Source: CAZWZG01 sp964638245
GTDB lineage: Bacteria > Pseudomonadota > Alphaproteobacteria > Rhodobacterales > Rhodobacteraceae
Assembly: GCA_964638245.1 (NCBI GenBank)
Contig: CAZWZG010000161.1
Coordinates: forward strand, 1 to 6,825
Direction: 5' to 3'
Length of the DNA: 6,825 nt
This document shows, one piece after another, positions 4,358-6,825 of the stretch. The position numbers and the translations under genes are program-made. Under the pieces are notes generated by a model that was not told the origin of the DNA, made no database searches, and saw nothing but the letters and a program-made list of their open reading frames with translations. How positions within the stretch are numbered: the stretch's first letter is position 1; each line of letters opens with the position of its first letter.

Positions 4358-5279
4358 TCACTGGCTCTCCTTGCTCTGCCCGCCAGGCCAGCGCTTTGTC
4401 AGCGCGCCTCTTGGCCGCCCCTGCCAAGGGGCCTGCAACCTCAGCCACTGCTCGCATCTCGGCCAGATCGCCGTTGCAATGAAGGACCAGATCGCACCCG
4501 GCTGCAAGCGCCAAGCGGCTGCGATCCGAGATTTCCCCAGATAATGCCTCCATCGAGATATCGTCCGTCATCAAACAGCCTTCAAAGCCGATCTTCTCGC
4601 GAATGTATGAAATCACGGTGGACGAGCATGTGGCGGGTCGCTCCGCGTCGAGCGCGTCATAAACGATATGTGCTGTCATCCCGAACGGCAGGTCATTCAG
4701 TGCCTTGAAGGCCGCAAAATCCGTCGCCTCCAATTCAGGCAGCGGCGTGGACACGCGCGGCAACTCCAGATGACTGTCCAGATCACCCCGTCCATGCCCG
4801 GGGATATGCTTCAGAACCGGCCAGACTCCAGCCCGCCCGGTCGCCTCGGCCACGGCGCGGGCGTTCCGCACGACCGTGTCCAGATCGCTGCCGTAACAGC
4901 GGTTGGCAAGGATCTCGTGTGTCTCTGGACGAGCAATATCTGCAAGCGGGACACAGTTAGAGGTGATCCCAAGATCAAGCAGCTCTGCACTTATTGTCGT
5001 GTAGCGCCCGGCAAAATCTGTCTCATCGATCGCAGGCCCCCACCCTGACCAGACCGGCGGCTGAAGTCGCGCCACGCGCCCTCCTTCCTGATCAATCAGA
5101 ACCGGGGCATCGCGACCAACCGACGCCTTCAAAGCCTCGGTCAGGGCCCGGATTTGTTCCGGCGAATCGATATTTCGGGCAAAAAGGATGAAGCCGAACG
5201 GGTCGGCTTCAGCAAAGAATGCAGACTCTTCGCGGGAAAGCGTGGGGCCGGCGCATCCTGTGATGAAAGCTCCAGCCAC
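4350..5279 (-). CDS. nagZ: Beta-N-acetylhexosaminidase (glycoside hydrolase family 3)
   Basis: NagZ removes the non-reducing N-acetylglucosamine from anhydromuropeptides in the cytosol during peptidoglycan recycling, a step that sets the level of AmpR-type inducers in some bacteria. The 309-residue protein is a single-domain GH3 enzyme without a signal peptide. Visible motifs are GFILFARNI (29-37), LIDQEGGRVARL (61-72), the substrate-binding KHIPGHG (157-163), the Asp168-Ser-His170 pair matching the general acid/base Asp-His dyad of NagZ, and LMTDDISMEAL (236-246), whose first Asp (239) should be the nucleophile. The start is GTG at 5279, backed by AGGGG (5290-5286) six bases upstream; no ATG lies nearby that would keep the N-terminal strand. 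It begins nine bases after the SPOR gene stop and overlaps scpA at its end. The symbol follows motif content; the enzyme is unlikely to be a beta-glucosidase given the length and the DSH dyad. Confidence 0.93.
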   Translation of the reverse strand: MAGAFITGCAGPTLSREESAFFAEADPFGFILFARNIDSPEQIRALTEALKASVGRDAPVLIDQEGGRVARLQPPVWSGWGPAIDETDFAGRYTTISAELLDLGITSNCVPLADIARPETHEILANRCYGSDLDTVVRNARAVAEATGRAGVWPVLKHIPGHGRGDLDSHLELPRVSTPLPELEATDFAAFKALNDLPFGMTAHIVYDALDAERPATCSSTVISYIREKIGFEGCLMTDDISMEALSGEISDRSRLALAAGCDLVLHCNGDLAEMRAVAEVAGPLAGAAKRRADKALAWRAEQGEPVNG

Positions 5280-5288
5280 TCAAATCCC

Positions 5289-6185
5289 CTATTGGCGGAT
5301 CACCGGAATGCAGCTTGCGCCATCGGCGACGAGCACCGAACAGAAGCGCCGTGCATCGGCAAGGTCTTCAAAGCCCACCGCGCGCAAGCGATAGAAACTC
5401 CGTCCTCCGGTTTCTGCCTTTTGGATCACCGGCGTCTTGCCGGTCATGTAAGGCGCGAACTTGTCAGACGCTACCGTCCAGGCCGTGCGCGCCTCGTCCG
5501 ATGTCGTGAACGCGCCCAGTTGCACCATGCGCGTGCCCGCTGCGACTGTTGCCGCCATCGCCATCGGATCAGGCGCAGTGTTCGCTGCCGTCGGAGTGAC
5601 CGAGGTCAAAACCAACTGCTCTGGCCGTGCACGTGGACGCAGCGATGCGGTAATACCCGGAATCGACGGTGAAATCCGCTCGCTTGGAGTACCTAACGCT
5701 TCCGCGAGAGCCTTCTCAACAGCGTCATCCGTTGATTCAACAACTGTGGGGAGTGGGCGTGCCGGCGCGGCTGGCTCAGACACGATGACCGGGTTGTCCT
5801 CAATCGGGGCAACCGTCACCTCAGGCGTCACCTGAGCAACCGCCGGGACGTCCTCTTCTTCAAGTTCAGCAATCGGATCGGCAAGGATCACCTGTGGAGG
5901 CAACACCGTCTCGCCATCTGCCGCTGCAACTTCCTGCATCACGCTCAAGCCCTGATGTGCCGCCTCGACACCGCCTGGATCCACCGGAGCTTCACGCATC
6001 GGGCCTTCCAGCGCGCGCACCACCGGGATCCCGGTGACATCGCGTTTCAGAAGCTGCCAGCCCCAGATTGCAAGCCCGACGATCAGGGCAATCGACAGGA
6101 CCGCCCCCGATATGTTCATCAGCTGCGCGCCTACGGGACGCGGTTCATCCGCACCCCAATCATTCGAAAAATTGAGTTCCGCCAT
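5289..6185 (-). CDS. SPOR-domain inner-membrane protein
   Basis: This 298-residue protein is a bitopic membrane protein with a C-terminal SPOR domain, a fold that binds glycan strands stripped of peptides and so directs proteins to the division septum. Order: a short cytoplasmic N-terminus (1-23), one membrane helix (NISGAVLSIALIVGLAIWGW, 24-43), then a long Pro/Ala/Glu-rich periplasmic linker (about 50-215) with RPRARP at 183-188, and the SPOR domain (about 217-296). The domain starts with RMVQLGAF (219-226) and ends FYRLRAVGFEDLADARRF and VADGASCIPV. Cys282 and Cys292 are the only cysteines and could form a disulfide. The topology resembles FtsN, but the linker and length do not allow a firm call. 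A ribosome site GAGG (6197-6194) precedes the ATG by eight bases. The gene sits 72 bases after argS and 9 bases before nagZ, an order common in alphaproteobacteria. Confidence 0.9.
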   Translation of the reverse strand: MAELNFSNDWGADEPRPVGAQLMNISGAVLSIALIVGLAIWGWQLLKRDVTGIPVVRALEGPMREAPVDPGGVEAAHQGLSVMQEVAAADGETVLPPQVILADPIAELEEEDVPAVAQVTPEVTVAPIEDNPVIVSEPAAPARPLPTVVESTDDAVEKALAEALGTPSERISPSIPGITASLRPRARPEQLVLTSVTPTAANTAPDPMAMAATVAAGTRMVQLGAFTTSDEARTAWTVASDKFAPYMTGKTPVIQKAETGGRSFYRLRAVGFEDLADARRFCSVLVADGASCIPVIRQ

Positions 6186-6257
6186 TGTTCATGCCTCATT
6201 ATCCCGCCGTTATTTCGACGGTGATCTGCCTCGACAAACTCCAGGCGGCGCTTGTTG

Positions 6258-6825
6258 TCAGCGCATTTCTTCGGCTGGAGTCACGCCCAGAATAGCAAGA
6301 CCGGCTGAAATAACAACGCCAACGGCACGTGGCAGCGCGATTTTCGCGGCTGTCGCCTCGGGATCGCCCTCTTGGACGAAGCGCAACGCGGGCTTTTCGT
6401 TGCCCTTGTTCCAGAGCGCATGGAACGCCGACGCCAGATCATAGAGGTAAAAGGCCACCCGGTGCGGCTCGTGCGTACGAGCGGCGATCTCGACCAGACG
6501 CGGCCATTCGGCGATCTTCTTGGCGACCGCGAACTCGGCCTCATCCTCCAACTTGGCATTGTCGGAATAATTGAGATGCAGGTCCTCGACCTTGCGCATC
6601 ACGGACCGTACCCGCGCATGGGCGTACTGGACATAGAACACCGGGTTGTCCTTGGACTGCTCGACCACCTTGGTGAAATCGAAATCGAGCGGCGCGTCGT
6701 TCTTGCGCGTCAGCATCGTGAACCGCGCCACGTCCTTGCCGACCATATCGATGACTTCATCGGCCGTGATGAACGTCCCTGCCCGTTTGGACATCTTGAA
6801 TGGCTCACCATCCTTGAACAGCCGA
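6258..6825 (-). CDS. argS: Arginyl-tRNA synthetase, C-terminal part (runs off the window)
   Basis: This is the 3' end of argS; the gene continues past the right edge. About 188 residues are visible, starting RLFKDGEPFKMSKRAGTF. The segment KMSKRAG is the class I synthetase KMSKS-type loop (codons near 6797-6777) that stabilises the transition state of arginine activation. After it come TADEVIDMVGKDVARF and the line LDFDFTKVVEQSKDNPVFYV, then VQYAHARVRSVMRK, which opens the helical DALR anticodon-binding domain. The protein ends with LPRAVGVVISAGLAILGVTP and AEEMR, the normal C-terminal helix. The catalytic HIGH motif is outside the window. The frame is intact. A weak hairpin (CCGT 6206-6209 with ACGG 6217-6220) lies in the 72-base gap to the SPOR gene but lacks a T run, so co-transcription is likely. 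Confidence 0.95.
   Translation of the reverse strand, partial: RLFKDGEPFKMSKRAGTFITADEVIDMVGKDVARFTMLTRKNDAPLDFDFTKVVEQSKDNPVFYVQYAHARVRSVMRKVEDLHLNYSDNAKLEDEAEFAVAKKIAEWPRLVEIAARTHEPHRVAFYLYDLASAFHALWNKGNEKPALRFVQEGDPEATAAKIALPRAVGVVISAGLAILGVTPAEEMR

Noticed and set aside
5729..5739. The palindrome GTTGATTCAAC as an operator
   Set aside because: It lies inside the coding linker of the SPOR gene, has no promoter near it and is a single short copy.
6206..6220. A terminator between argS and the SPOR gene
   Set aside because: The stem is four pairs with a seven-base loop and there is no T run on the minus strand, so it is too weak to call.

Overview
The window looks like ordinary core chromosome from an alphaproteobacterium, most likely a Rhodobacteraceae (Roseobacter-group) species. 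The evidence is a GC-rich sequence, the gene order ihfA - MerR regulator - tRNA-Pro, a long two-repeat dCTP deaminase, and the block argS - SPOR - nagZ - scpA - scpB. An intergenic hairpin followed by CCCGGGATATTTTT also fits, since I associate that string with Rhodobacteraceae genomes. There are no transposases, integrases, phage genes, CRISPR repeats or toxin-antitoxin pairs. No stretch over 300 bases lacks a gene; the longest gaps are about 50 to 84 bases.

Left block, plus strand (1-2353). A short leader (1-84) carries a perfect IHF-consensus site overlapping a perfect DnaA box, next to a possible -35 element. It precedes ihfA (85-387), the alpha subunit of integration host factor. Five bases later comes a MerR-family regulator (393-1121) with a long acidic linker. 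Then follow a complete tRNA-Pro (anticodon GGG, CCA encoded, 1171-1248) and dcd (1283-2353), a dCTP deaminase made of two related halves. dcd starts 34 bases after the tRNA with no terminator between them.

Right block, minus strand (2350-6825), read from right to left. The 3' part of argS (running off the window at 6825) is followed by a membrane-anchored SPOR-domain protein, nagZ, scpA, scpB and a 64-residue very basic small protein. nagZ/scpA and scpA/scpB overlap by 8 bases, and the other junctions from SPOR onward are 4 to 9 bases, so this is very probably one translationally coupled operon. A hairpin repeat element closes it (2734-2767). A separate minus-strand MmcQ/YjbR-family gene (2350-2700) then converges on dcd, with interlocking stop codons in a CTAG.

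Functionally the right operon joins arginyl-tRNA synthesis, septal peptidoglycan binding (SPOR), peptidoglycan recycling (NagZ) and chromosome compaction (ScpA/ScpB with Smc). The left block joins nucleoid architecture (IHF), a transcription regulator, a tRNA and dUMP supply. I do not see a new multi-gene system. The points most worth a second look are the IHF/DnaA motif pair in front of ihfA, the basic small protein after scpB, and the hairpin/CCCGGGATATTTTT element.
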